Of a stretch of 64,000 nucleotides of DNA, positions 7,973-16,909 are shown piece by piece. A model generated the notes under the pieces. It did not search any database and was not told the DNA's origin. It saw only the letters and a list, made by a program, of their open reading frames with translations. The position numbers and the translations under genes are program-made. The DNA comes from Cocleimonas sp. (GTDB lineage: Bacteria; Pseudomonadota; Gammaproteobacteria; Thiotrichales; Thiotrichaceae), in assembly GCA_021647365.1 (NCBI GenBank), contig JAKIUW010000009.1, positions 1-64,000 on the forward strand, given 5' to 3'. Position 1 is the stretch's first letter, and each line of letters begins with the position of its first letter.

Positions 7973-10471
7973 ATGAAAACTTACCAAAAAATAGCCATTA
8001 CCCTAAGCCTTACATTAAGCCTGCTAGGTTGCGGAGGTGTTGGCAGTGATGATACGCCAATAAAAGACCTGCCTGTAGCACTTGATGACACACAAGAAAT
8101 AACAGAAAACGCCAAAGAAACGACTATAGACGTACTCACAAACGACACGCCCAAAGCAGTACTGGATAAAAGCACGGTTGAAATAATAACCAAACCAACA
8201 AACGGAACAGCAAGCGAAGCAAGCACGGGAGAAATAAAATACAAACCAAATACAGGCTACTACGGAACGGACACTCTAAAGTACACCGTTAAGGATAAAA
8301 AAGGTAACTTTTCAAATCCTGCGACGCTAACCATTACCATCACTCCCAATGACGCCCCTGTTATCACCATCACTGGTGATAACCCTATAAATATTGAGGT
8401 AGATTCAACCTATATCGACAATGTAGTAACAGCGACTGACTATCAAAATACTCCCGTAAACGTTATAACAACAGGATCCGTAAACACAAACCTACTAGGC
8501 GAGTATATTCTGACTTACAACGCAACTGATAGTTATGGAAAATCTGCTGAGGAAAAAACCAGAACGGTGAAAGTTGTAGATACAACCCCTCCTGTTATTA
8601 CCATTAAAGCTGACAACCAAACTACTATAGAGAGAACCGATACATTCAACCCTCTTGACTCTTCCGTCGTAACTATAGCGGACAACTACACCTACCCAAA
8701 TCCTCCTTCTCTTTCATTTACAAGCACCCCAACCTTTAACGTTAATACAGTTGGCGAATACACAATTACCTACACTGCCACAGATGGTAGTGGAAATCTT
8801 GCGGCAGAAAAAAGCTTTTCTGTCAAAGTAATCAGCAAAACACTTACTGTTACAGTCCCTCATTCTCATAAAAACTGCGAGGGTGACGGAATAACCTATA
8901 AAGGCATAGATCGCGACAATGATGGGGTTTTAAACCTCACCGATAGCGCTGCCAACGAAGTAGACCCAACATTAACTGTGTATGATTACGGCGGAAAAGG
9001 TAAACCAATTAGCCTTACTGACCTAAAGAATAAGATTAATGCTGATGAAGGTATTAAAAGTGTAAACACTTGTGAAATTACAGACATGTCTTCTTTATTT
9101 AAAGATAAAACTACTTTTAATCAGGATATTAGTGCTTGGAATGTGGGCTCTGTTAACAATATGTCTAATATGTTTCTGCGTGCTTCTGCCTTCAATGGTG
9201 ATATTGGCGATTGGGATGTGAGTTCTGTAACCAATATGTTCGGGATGTTCTCTCAAGCAACAAGCTTTAATGGCACCATTGATATCTGGGATGTAAGCTC
9301 CGTAACAGACATGGGTCGGATGTTTAGGCAAGCTAGTAGCTTTACAGGTGGGGATATGGGTAACTGGGATGTCAGTTCCGTAACAAACATGAGTAGTATG
9401 TTTTGGGGAACAAAGTTAGTAGATGGAAATATTGGCGCATGGGAAAATAAAGTCAAAAATGTTAAAGAAATGAACCTAATGTTTGTTAATACGCCTTTTA
9501 ATGCCAATATTGGTAGCTGGGATGTAAGCTCAGTAACAACTATGCAAAATATGTTTAGCGGAGCTAGTGACTTTGAAGATGGAAATATAGGCGCGTGGGA
9601 GGATAAGGTTAAAAATGTTAAAGATATGAGTTGGATGTTTAATAGAGCAAGCGCTTTTAACGGCGACATTGGTAGCTGGGATGTAAGCTCAGTAACAACT
9701 ATGCGAGATATGTTTCATGGAGCTAGTGACTTTGAAGATGGAAATATAAGCGCGTGGGAGGATAAGGTTAAAAATGTTAAAGATATGAGTTGGATGTTTA
9801 ATAGAGCAAGCGCTTTTAACGGCGACATTGGTAACTGGGATGTGAGTTCTGTTACAGATATGAGATATATGTTTGAGCGCGCCATAAGATTTACAGGGGG
9901 CAATATTGGCGAATGGGAAAATAATCTTGGTAACTGGGATAATATGTCATACATGTTTTATAACGCCACGAACTTTAATGCCGATATTGGTGATTGGGAT
10001 ATGAATTCTGTTAAAAATATGCGAGGAATATTTAGGGGTGCTAGAAGCTTTACGGATGGCAACATTGGTAAATGGGAAAATAATCTTGGTAACTGGGATG
10101 ACATGGAGCAAATGTTTTACACTGCTAATCTATTCAATGGCGATATAAGTAACTGGAATGTAGCTTCTGTTACCGATATGCAATGGATGTTTCTTAATGC
10201 AACAGCTTTTAATCAAGATTTAGGCCAATGGAATATTAGCGCCGTTACAACAATGGATCGTATGCTTGAAGGTGCTACAGATTTCTCAGGGCCTAACTAC
10301 GACAAGCTCCTCATTGGTTGGTCTAACTTACCATCGCTACAAACTGATGTTCCATTTTCAGTAGGACAGACTCAATATGGTAATGGTCCAGGGAGTGCAG
10401 CCAAAGCATCTATTCTTTCAAATTATAACTGGGCTATCAGCGATGGTGGCGAATGCGTCAATTGTTGGTAA
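7973..10471 (+). CDS. BspA-type (DUF285) surface lipoprotein, long paralogue
   Basis: 832 residues, lipoprotein signal with LLGC (Cys20). N-terminal Ig/cadherin-like module (about 30-125) is followed by two HYR/DUF5011-type Ig modules (about 125-200 and 205-285; note YTATDGSGNLAAEKSF). A short Asp-rich calcium-type motif follows (DRDNDGVLN, about 312-320). From about 365 there is a long array of DUF285 repeats of 22-29 residues built on NGDIGxWDVSSVTxMxxMF. A 53-residue block is tandemly duplicated. The C-terminus is a distinct cap ending ECVNCW. Likely a surface adhesin or scaffold. The DUF4280 gene starts 31 bp after it. Confidence 0.8.
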   Translation: MKTYQKIAITLSLTLSLLGCGGVGSDDTPIKDLPVALDDTQEITENAKETTIDVLTNDTPKAVLDKSTVEIITKPTNGTASEASTGEIKYKPNTGYYGTDTLKYTVKDKKGNFSNPATLTITITPNDAPVITITGDNPINIEVDSTYIDNVVTATDYQNTPVNVITTGSVNTNLLGEYILTYNATDSYGKSAEEKTRTVKVVDTTPPVITIKADNQTTIERTDTFNPLDSSVVTIADNYTYPNPPSLSFTSTPTFNVNTVGEYTITYTATDGSGNLAAEKSFSVKVISKTLTVTVPHSHKNCEGDGITYKGIDRDNDGVLNLTDSAANEVDPTLTVYDYGGKGKPISLTDLKNKINADEGIKSVNTCEITDMSSLFKDKTTFNQDISAWNVGSVNNMSNMFLRASAFNGDIGDWDVSSVTNMFGMFSQATSFNGTIDIWDVSSVTDMGRMFRQASSFTGGDMGNWDVSSVTNMSSMFWGTKLVDGNIGAWENKVKNVKEMNLMFVNTPFNANIGSWDVSSVTTMQNMFSGASDFEDGNIGAWEDKVKNVKDMSWMFNRASAFNGDIGSWDVSSVTTMRDMFHGASDFEDGNISAWEDKVKNVKDMSWMFNRASAFNGDIGNWDVSSVTDMRYMFERAIRFTGGNIGEWENNLGNWDNMSYMFYNATNFNADIGDWDMNSVKNMRGIFRGARSFTDGNIGKWENNLGNWDDMEQMFYTANLFNGDISNWNVASVTDMQWMFLNATAFNQDLGQWNISAVTTMDRMLEGATDFSGPNYDKLLIGWSNLPSLQTDVPFSVGQTQYGNGPGSAAKASILSNYNWAISDGGECVNCW
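9563..9880 (+). repeat. Recent 159-bp tandem duplication within DUF285 array
   Basis: Two direct copies (9563-9721 and 9722-9880), each encoding 53 residues (two DUF285 units starting GASDFEDGNI), differ at only a few positions. Near-identity against more divergent neighbouring repeats indicates a recent in-frame copy-number change. Confidence 0.85.
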
Positions 10472-10502
10472 TGAGGAAGTAATACAAACCAAAGGAATAT
10501 AT

Positions 10503-10892
10503 ATGGGAATGCAAGTATGTAATGGAGCCAGCCTGATGTGTTCATTTGGCGCGGCTCCCAGCTCGTTAGTGGTTTTACCGCTTAACCGTGTTATGTCGGG
10601 CAATCAGCCTGCGGCGAATATTATGGATCATAAACCGATGGTGAATATCATGCCCTTTGGTATGTGCACCAGCTTGGCCAATCCTACAGTCGCCTCAGCA
10701 ACATCCGCCGCCATGGGCGTACTAACCCCCATGCCGTGCATACCCGCCACATCATCCCCTTGGATAGTAGGCTCGCCCAGCATCATGCTAGGCAACCAAC
10801 CCTCGCTAAACAACACCTGCAAACTCATGTGCAACTGGGCAGGGTCAATCAGTGTAGTGATGCCAGGACAGACTACGAATGTGATTCCTTAG
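10503..10892 (+). CDS. DUF4280 PAAR-like protein
   Basis: 129 residues from the ATG at 10503, preceded by AAAGGA; a longer upstream frame overlaps the previous gene and has no conserved extension. The protein has the family landmarks CSFGAAPSSLVVLP, NIMDHKPMVNIMPFGMC, LTPMPCIPATSSPW and GNQPSLNNT, plus MPGQT near the C-terminus. DUF4280 proteins are PAAR-like; PAAR proteins cap the VgrG spike of T6SS or related contractile systems. Cysteines at CSFG, MCTS, MPCIP, TCKLMC could bind metal. It converges with the metalloprotease gene of the adjoining VgrG island, which suggests it supplies the spike tip. Confidence 0.82.
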   Translation: MGMQVCNGASLMCSFGAAPSSLVVLPLNRVMSGNQPAANIMDHKPMVNIMPFGMCTSLANPTVASATSAAMGVLTPMPCIPATSSPWIVGSPSIMLGNQPSLNNTCKLMCNWAGSISVVMPGQTTNVIP

Positions 10893-10900
10893 AGTAAAAA

Positions 10901-12874
10901 TTATTTCTTGCTATAGAAATTTTTGACATCATTCTGCATTGCAAGCCACTGGAACTTGTAGAAGCTTATAGGATTATTATCGTAATCCATTATATTTTCT
11001 GTATGAGCCTGAATAAACTTATGTGGATTCCAACCTTCATAGTAATTTTTTCTATTTAAGTATGACCTGTATCCATCCGTTTCCTGCCAATGTTTATGTA
11101 ACGCCCTAAGACTTTCTTTTGCTCTAACCACTTCTGCTTTAGCTTCATCACTTCTTAGCTGTTTTTGGCGCGCCTTTATTTGTTCATACCTAGAAAACTC
11201 GCCATCCAAAATACTTCCACGAGCTGCGCAAGCTTCATCAATTCCCAGTCTCTCTTTCTCAAGATCATCATATTCGGAAATTATTGAATTAAGCCAAGCC
11301 TCCTCATCCTTCTCATTAATAATATCTTTTTCTATATTCTTGATCTCATCAGCATCCATGATCATTGATTGCTTTCTAGCATCCATATCATTATGGTGTA
11401 GGAAACTATGTTCCAGGCCAATTACGTGAGCAATTTCATGAGAAAAAGTGGATTTACTCCATAAGTTTGTAGAAAAGACAGCAAGCTCCTTCGCATCAAT
11501 TTCATGAAGATTAGCATATCCCCCAGCACACATTTCTTCACCATAATGTTGCAAGGGTACGAGAAACATTACAACCTCTCGTTTCTTCGCTAAATTGCTA
11601 TATTGCGATTCAAATACTTTCTTAAATTCATCTAAAAGCTCCCCTGTACAAAATTTTTCATCTTCGCGTTCAATAATGAAACCTTTATCTATCCATTTCT
11701 CCTCATCAATAACAATATCAATAACACTATTTATAGAGCATTGTAACAACGCCTGATTCAATGAATTTTTATTTAAGTGATTTTCAAGCTCTTGTAGGTT
11801 ATATTTTGACTCATCAATCCCACCGAATACTTTATCATCAATAGTGTTCTTGTCTTGAGCACTTAAATCATCTTCTACAAGTACTTCCTTACCACCTTCA
11901 ATAATATTTGTTCGACTTCTTAATACACGAATAGGAGTTATTTCAAAAATGAAATCTTTGTAGTTCGAATTCTTTAAAACTTTGAGGTAGCCTACGGGTA
12001 TATTCTTCTTGTTATATGCGGTGATAAGAGTATCGCGACTAAGTACCCCCTTACATTTAACTTGTACATCATAATAATCAACTGGCTCTCTCCCCCCTTC
12101 TATCAGTTTTGTAATACCTCTGAGTATTTCTATTTTTAATATTTGGGGATCCTTCTGCTCAAGTATTCGTTTATCTTCTAAAAGTTTTTCTCTTTTCTGT
12201 TGATCAGTCTCTGCAATTATTTCTTCCGTTTTAAGCCGAATCTTTGTTTCTCGATTAACTAGATATAAATTATAAAGAAACGCTAGGGTTGTACCCCCTG
12301 GAAGCTCATCATGACACTCTTCAGCCATTTGTAATAACTGATCCCAGTCGGGCTCCTCTGTTTCTAATACCCTCTTTCTCCATTTTCTCAGAATAGTCAC
12401 TGACTCGAGGCTACGATAAACATCATCATCAAAACGGTCATACAACTCAATAACAGGGTCTGAAAATGTAATGTTAGTATCATCCGAAGAAAACCTGATA
12501 ATATCATCAGGTTCGGCATTATTTTCTAAGAAATAAACCCTCAAAGAAAGTTTAATAATCTTTTCTTCACTTGGCATAACAGCAGGTAAAAAAGATAACC
12601 AAGGTACAAAATATTCTTTACCTTCTACTATTGTTAGAGTGTATCTAAATTTATTCTCTTTAGGCTCCTTAGTAGACTTTGTATATTCACTTTTTAACTT
12701 TTTATAATCTTTGCTAATAGCATCATAGTCGTTACGCATCCAATCAAAGCCATATTCACCCAGATACATATCATGCCTTCTAAACTCAACATAAAACTTT
12801 AACTCTGGCTTAATCTCGCACTCTCCACGAGTAGCACCAGCAACATGGTTTGAATCTTCAAGAACACTAGACAC
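10901..12874 (-). CDS. Metzincin-like zinc metalloprotease, probable T6SS cargo
   Basis: 657 residues with no signal peptide. A clear zinc-protease site HEIAHVIGLEH lies at 479-489: three histidine ligands (479, 483, 489), catalytic Glu480 and the metzincin glycine. A possible Met-turn, NIMDY, is at about 627-631 near the C-terminus. The N-terminal ~300 residues are charged, with a beta-rich start and a long helical stretch (about 200-250). Its start overlaps the upstream small gene by 8 bp, and it lies at the distal end of the VgrG island, so it is a good candidate for secreted cargo. No immunity-like gene follows it on this strand. The target is unknown. Confidence 0.7.
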   Translation of the reverse strand: MSSVLEDSNHVAGATRGECEIKPELKFYVEFRRHDMYLGEYGFDWMRNDYDAISKDYKKLKSEYTKSTKEPKENKFRYTLTIVEGKEYFVPWLSFLPAVMPSEEKIIKLSLRVYFLENNAEPDDIIRFSSDDTNITFSDPVIELYDRFDDDVYRSLESVTILRKWRKRVLETEEPDWDQLLQMAEECHDELPGGTTLAFLYNLYLVNRETKIRLKTEEIIAETDQQKREKLLEDKRILEQKDPQILKIEILRGITKLIEGGREPVDYYDVQVKCKGVLSRDTLITAYNKKNIPVGYLKVLKNSNYKDFIFEITPIRVLRSRTNIIEGGKEVLVEDDLSAQDKNTIDDKVFGGIDESKYNLQELENHLNKNSLNQALLQCSINSVIDIVIDEEKWIDKGFIIEREDEKFCTGELLDEFKKVFESQYSNLAKKREVVMFLVPLQHYGEEMCAGGYANLHEIDAKELAVFSTNLWSKSTFSHEIAHVIGLEHSFLHHNDMDARKQSMIMDADEIKNIEKDIINEKDEEAWLNSIISEYDDLEKERLGIDEACAARGSILDGEFSRYEQIKARQKQLRSDEAKAEVVRAKESLRALHKHWQETDGYRSYLNRKNYYEGWNPHKFIQAHTENIMDYDNNPISFYKFQWLAMQNDVKNFYSKK

Positions 12875-13259
12875 TTTCTTCTCTCCTTTTAATTTCCCAC
12901 GAGCCTTCTTTTTTCTTTATTGTAATTGTAGTCAATTCTGAAAGTTTGATGAGTTTTTCTTCATTCTCTTGCTCATCATTCTGTAATATTTCTTCAACAT
13001 CCTCTTCGCCTAAAAATAACTGGCAATCCTTTTTAGATGACATGCAAACCCAAGCAAATAAAATATACTCTGTATCCGTAATCATTTTAGCTTTTTGAGC
13101 TTCATTGAATAAAAAGTCTACCCATTGTCTTTGCTTTTTGGCCGCGAACTGCTTCCACTCAACAACTTCATCAGAAAGCACTTTAGCAATCTGCTGTTTT
13201 AGTTTTTGAAACTGTAGCTGCTCAAAGACTTTCACCTGCTCTTCATTAATCGTTAACAT
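12867..13259 (-). CDS. Small cargo-associated protein, paralogue A1
   Basis: About 130 residues from the ATG at 13259 (MLTINEEQ). Upstream in-frame starts reach back into a dispersed repeat and are unlikely. It is paralogous to the protein at 16366-16725: both begin ML(T/K)INEEQ, then VF, LKQ.I, VLS.EV..WK, and have a helical EA.K segment. The family is unknown to me. Each paralogue lies immediately upstream of a candidate cargo gene, here overlapping the metalloprotease by 8 bp. A cargo-specific adaptor or chaperone role is inferred. The C-terminal ~40 residues are acidic then basic. Confidence 0.6.
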   Translation of the reverse strand: MLTINEEQVKVFEQLQFQKLKQQIAKVLSDEVVEWKQFAAKKQRQWVDFLFNEAQKAKMITDTEYILFAWVCMSSKKDCQLFLGEEDVEEILQNDEQENEEKLIKLSELTTITIKKKEGSWEIKRREESV

Positions 13260-13280
13260 ATTCATCATACTAACTCGCGC

Positions 13281-13309
13281 AAAGCACACCCCCCCACTTT
13301 TACATGATG
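13281..13309 (+). repeat. GCAC-C6 dispersed repeat, copy 5 (left arm of hairpin)
   Basis: A full-length copy forming an inverted pair with copy 6 across a 17-bp loop. It lies just upstream of the A1 ATG. Confidence 0.9.
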
Positions 13310-13326
13310 TTGCTTACAATCAAAAA

Positions 13327-13355
13327 CATCATGTAAAACTGGGGGGGTGTGCTTT
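13327..13355 (-). repeat. GCAC-C6 dispersed repeat, copy 6 (right arm of hairpin)
   Basis: Inverted partner of copy 5; the pair (13281-13355) could form a stem of about 28 bp with one mismatch in transcripts of the island, between the LysM cassette and the metalloprotease cassette. Confidence 0.9.
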
Positions 13356-13581
13356 ATTTTATAGTTATAGTCATTGTTATTCTGCATAGCGAGTATTTCT
13401 GCTTTTACCTTTCATTAAGGCTCTGTGTATTTTGAGTTTATTATGTAAGTTTAAGGATTACTAAGTGCCTCAGGTAATAATATTATGGCTGTCCTTTGTT
13501 TCAACTGAATATCAATCACTTACAGGCTTGATGAGTGTTTTTTTGTTTATGGGCATTGATTGTCCTTTTATTTTTAATTAT
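13356..13581. other. Gene-free spacer between the two cargo cassettes
   Basis: 226 bp of AT-rich sequence between the repeat hairpin and the stop of the 263-residue gene. I see no convincing ORF. It could hold a promoter for the metalloprotease cassette, but no good -35/-10 pair stands out. Confidence 0.5.
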
Positions 13582-14373
13582 TCATCTTAGTAAGCGAAAT
13601 TCATTATTAATCAAACCGATATGCATCGAAATATCCGCATAATTAAATTTACCAGGTATACTCTCTATTTTCTCCTCTGATGTTCTGAGCAAAGGTAATC
13701 CATTTCGATCAATACATTCAAGTAACTTACCATTAGCTGAAACTCTATAGTTTATCATTTTTGGATTAATCTCAATAAATTGAAAGCCTCCCTCTCTCAT
13801 CACTGTTAATAAATACATTAGATCATCTTTTCTTTGCTCTACTGATATCATGGGATAACATGCAGCTTTTTCTTTAAAGAGTGTTTGATAAGAAGCACTA
13901 ATTTCTACTGTGTTTAGGCTGTTTAGATCTGATTTTATATTCTGTACAAATTTATTTGCTTTTGCTACAAGACTCTCACTTAACTTTAAAGGCTTAGCTA
14001 ATTCCCAAGCCCACCTTTTTGTATTTAGACTAAAAATAAAGTTTTCTTTGTGTAAATATTTTTGATTAAATAAATAGTTTTCCTCTTTAGGATTACATTC
14101 TATTTCTGCCAATGTAACCCCCTCATCAGCGGTTAAGAAACTACCTTCTATATAGTTTGCAACTCTAACAATTACATGCGGACTAATGTGATTTTCATCA
14201 TTACTTTTAATATTAACTTTTAACTCATTATCTCCATTGATCAGGTATTCATGAATAGGAGTGGAGATCAATGTTTTTGACCCAACATCTTCTCTTACCA
14301 AAACAATGTCATTAATTGCTACTTCCAACATGCAGTGTTGAACATTGATTGTTAAATAAGTTATGTTTTTCAT
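13582..14373 (-). CDS. Unknown protein coupled to LysM cargo gene; candidate immunity or partner
   Basis: 263 residues, no signal peptide or membrane segment. I do not recognise the family. The N-terminal ~100 residues look beta-rich, the middle (about 125-165) is helical, and the end (LINNEFRLLR) is beta-like. Its ATG overlaps the stop of the upstream LysM gene (ATGA, 4 bp), so the two are translationally coupled. In VgrG islands such a gene directly after the cargo often encodes its immunity protein; here that is inference only. A structural partner of the LysM protein is the alternative. Confidence 0.5.
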   Translation of the reverse strand: MKNITYLTINVQHCMLEVAINDIVLVREDVGSKTLISTPIHEYLINGDNELKVNIKSNDENHISPHVIVRVANYIEGSFLTADEGVTLAEIECNPKEENYLFNQKYLHKENFIFSLNTKRWAWELAKPLKLSESLVAKANKFVQNIKSDLNSLNTVEISASYQTLFKEKAACYPMISVEQRKDDLMYLLTVMREGGFQFIEINPKMINYRVSANGKLLECIDRNGLPLLRTSEEKIESIPGKFNYADISMHIGLINNEFRLLR

Positions 14374-16352
14374 AAATCATACTCCAGTTTTCCAATTTCA
14401 GTTGCTTCGTATACTACTATTCGATCAGAATAAGAAACTGTTGAGTTTCTTATCACCTCGATAACTACTGCTGTTTCTTCTACCCATGATCTCAATTCTA
14501 GATGAGGAGACTTCTTGAATGAACATGACATAAATGCTTCAGCCTGAATACCTCCAGTTAGTGAACATTTAGCTGAATAAACATGATCCATAAATACGGC
14601 TCTAGCAACCGTACAAAGTTCGGCACTTGCACTTACAGTTGCTTTTCTTTTGTATGTAGTGTCACTACTAAAACTAGTATTCATCTCAACAAGAAGCACA
14701 ACTTTGAGAAAAGCTTTAACCACAAGTTCAAAGAGAACCCCGTCTCCGACAAAGTAGTTTACTTTCGCTTCTACACCAAAAGATGCCTCTAGGACAATTT
14801 CAATAATTTTTACATTTACGGCAATTGAATAATATGGAGTTACTCTAATAACTCTATCTGATGCCTCTCCTTTTTTAACACCCCAAGTTCCAGTAATATC
14901 ACCTTCCAAGATTGAAAAATCTAAAGAACATTTAAATCCAACTTGAGGAACAAAGTTTTTTATTTTACTTATTGCCCCCTTAATATCCCCAGAGTATTCA
15001 AGAATCTTATTTATGCTATTAGTTACTTCTAATTCACGACCATTCAGGCTTATTGAAAAATCTGGGGTCATCTTAAATAGTGTTTTTTCAGTTTCTCCTC
15101 TATCCTTTTCAGTTGAATCAGTACTCTTAGAAACTGAATATTTTGACCCTAAAATATTTTCTGACAATACTTTTGCTTCGCTAGAACTTACTTTCGAGAT
15201 AACATTACCTTCATCGTCAGCTTCACTCTCTTTATATATAATCCCATCCTTTCTATATTCTATGGCATCGGTATCAATAATTTTTTTCCCCGTTTTACCG
15301 TATATAACTTCTTTTGAATCTGTAGCTTTATCTTTTCCAAAGTTCCAGCTTTCTTTTTTACTTGTTTTAAGGCTTCTATTAAGCCTTCTTTCATATTCCT
15401 CTTTATAAGTTATTTGCTGTTTTTTTTCGGTCTTAATTTTCCGAAAGGCTGGAAACCTAAGGCTTATTTTAAATTTCTTATTTGGATACACTATTACTTT
15501 CGCATTCAAATAAAAATTAGGATGCTCTCCTCCTTTATCTGGGATACCACAGCTTGTTGCAACAATATCTAATTCTTTATAATCATTAAAGTTCCAGAGC
15601 TCTTTTAGACCCAAAAAACTCCCTCTCTTTAATGTAGGTGCCAATATGCTCGCTACCTTTAGTGACTTATTACGCTTTGAAAAAACACTTTCATCACTCT
15701 CACTTTTTCCTTCCAGAAATGTAATAACTGTAAATCCATGCTCACCTCCACTGCACCTGTGTTTACTCTTAGACTCAACATCTAGAGTGAGATATTTCTT
15801 TAGGCTTCTAGTAGCATTGTACTCATTATGAAAATCAGCAATACATTCAAATAATAAATCAACTTCATGCTCTTTTAATAACTTAAGGTGCTCAGAGGGC
15901 ACTAAACCTTCATTAGATCTATTATCAACCTTTGTTCTACAAGAAACCACGCTAGTTCTTGCTGTTTTACTATCTGTTACTTTTATTATTAATCTACTTA
16001 CATCACATGGTTCTGTCGAAAAATCGCGATCTTTACACTTTTGTACTGGTAATTTACTTTCTTTCTCTAGCTTCTCTTTATCTTCTAACTCTTTTTCAGA
16101 ATATGGAATGTATACAACTTCTCCTGCATAAACATAATAAGGAGAAATAGGGTCTCCAGCTTTATTCTGATCTATTCGGTATGGAAACTTAGCCGTATAA
16201 TGATCTACTCCTTTGAGCTTTATTCCCTCACCTTCATCTTTATTAAAATCTTTAAGTTTTTGTAGATCTACCTTCTTCTTCTTTGCTATGAATTCAAACG
16301 TCTCACCTCTTCGAACAGTATAAGCGTAACCTAATTTTTTACTTGGGGGCAT
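14370..16352 (-). CDS. LysM-domain protein, probable T6SS cargo
   Basis: 660 residues without a signal peptide. The N-terminus carries a LysM-like module (YTVRRGETFEFIAKKKKVD, about 11-29, continuing to VYIPYSE at about 80), a peptidoglycan-binding fold common at the front of T6SS-delivered proteins. A linker rich in Lys/Glu follows. The long remainder is beta-rich, with a moderately hydrophobic stretch near 525-560 (IIEIVLEASFGVEAKVNYFV, then FELVVKAFLKVVLLVE). That could be membrane-interacting, but there is no recognisable enzyme motif. It follows paralogue A2 by 13 bp. Function unknown. Confidence 0.6.
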   Translation of the reverse strand: MPPSKKLGYAYTVRRGETFEFIAKKKKVDLQKLKDFNKDEGEGIKLKGVDHYTAKFPYRIDQNKAGDPISPYYVYAGEVVYIPYSEKELEDKEKLEKESKLPVQKCKDRDFSTEPCDVSRLIIKVTDSKTARTSVVSCRTKVDNRSNEGLVPSEHLKLLKEHEVDLLFECIADFHNEYNATRSLKKYLTLDVESKSKHRCSGGEHGFTVITFLEGKSESDESVFSKRNKSLKVASILAPTLKRGSFLGLKELWNFNDYKELDIVATSCGIPDKGGEHPNFYLNAKVIVYPNKKFKISLRFPAFRKIKTEKKQQITYKEEYERRLNRSLKTSKKESWNFGKDKATDSKEVIYGKTGKKIIDTDAIEYRKDGIIYKESEADDEGNVISKVSSSEAKVLSENILGSKYSVSKSTDSTEKDRGETEKTLFKMTPDFSISLNGRELEVTNSINKILEYSGDIKGAISKIKNFVPQVGFKCSLDFSILEGDITGTWGVKKGEASDRVIRVTPYYSIAVNVKIIEIVLEASFGVEAKVNYFVGDGVLFELVVKAFLKVVLLVEMNTSFSSDTTYKRKATVSASAELCTVARAVFMDHVYSAKCSLTGGIQAEAFMSCSFKKSPHLELRSWVEETAVVIEVIRNSTVSYSDRIVVYEATEIGKLEYDL

Positions 16353-16365
16353 TCTTACTTTCCTT

Positions 16366-16725
16366 TTATAGTGTAATGCTTCGTATATTTACATCTGCGA
16401 TGTTAGATAAGAGTATAATTTCACCCCCCTCAGAAAGACTGTCATCATACAAAATTCTAATGACATCCTGTCTTTTGAGGAATGATTGATAACCCTCTTT
16501 TGCTGCCATACAAATTACCGAAAAATAGATAATTGCATCATCATGTCTAAGATCATATTTTTCTGCTTCTATAATAAAAAACTCTAATAGCTTTTGTTTT
16601 CTGTTTGTTGATACTTTCTTCCAAAGTAGAACTTCACGACTTAAAACCTCGTCTATTTTTTGTTTTAGTAAGGTATATTGAACATTAGAAAAGACTTCCA
16701 TCTGCTCTTCATTAATTTTTAGCAT
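16366..16725 (-). CDS. Small cargo-associated protein, paralogue A2
   Basis: 119 residues from the ATG at 16725 (MLKINEEQ), chosen because the paralogue at 12867-13259 starts identically. Shared landmarks are INEEQ, LKQKI, VLSREV..WK, an EAEK helix and a CMA/CMS segment. It is predicted to be mostly helical and cytoplasmic. It lies 13 bp upstream of the LysM cargo gene and is preceded by an inverted pair of dispersed repeats, the same arrangement as A1 with the metalloprotease. A dedicated cargo-loading adaptor is the simplest reading, unproven. Confidence 0.6.
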   Translation of the reverse strand: MLKINEEQMEVFSNVQYTLLKQKIDEVLSREVLLWKKVSTNRKQKLLEFFIIEAEKYDLRHDDAIIYFSVICMAAKEGYQSFLKRQDVIRILYDDSLSEGGEIILLSNIADVNIRSITL

Positions 16726-16761
16726 ATACACCAACCTCCAACGGCTGATGCATTAATATTT

Positions 16762-16790
16762 AAAGCACACCCCCTCACTTTTACATGATG
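16762..16790 (+). repeat. GCAC-C6 dispersed repeat, copy 7
   Basis: Near-consensus copy with C4T in the C-run. The next bases (TTGCTTGTAATCAACAACA) resemble the loop of the copy 5/6 hairpin, so this was once the same composite element. Confidence 0.85.
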
Positions 16791-16860
16791 TTGCTTGTAA
16801 TCAACAACACCCTGTAGCTTTGCATAAGCTCTAGCAGTCGTTAATAAAACTAACGCACTA

Positions 16861-16887
16861 TCATGCAAAACTAGGGGGGTGTGCTTT
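16861..16887 (-). repeat. GCAC-C6 dispersed repeat, copy 8
   Basis: Inverted partner of copy 7 separated by about 70 bp. A degraded third arm (ACCCTGTAGCTTTG) lies between them, suggesting nested or repeated insertion. It lies 22 bp downstream of the DUF4123 stop. Confidence 0.8.
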
Positions 16888-16909
16888 GGTAGTTGCTTTA
16901 AATTCATCA

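Noticed and set aside
9095..9954. Antisense frames across the DUF285 array
   Set aside because: Repeat-driven open frames opposite a clear coding sequence, with no independent support.
10377..10502. Longer N-terminus for the DUF4280 protein
   Set aside because: It lies in the preceding gene, and DUF4280 conservation begins at MGMQVCNG.
13260..13289. Longer start of paralogue A1
   Set aside because: The extra residues (MCFARVSMMN) come from the repeat edge; the paralogue starts at MLKINEEQ.
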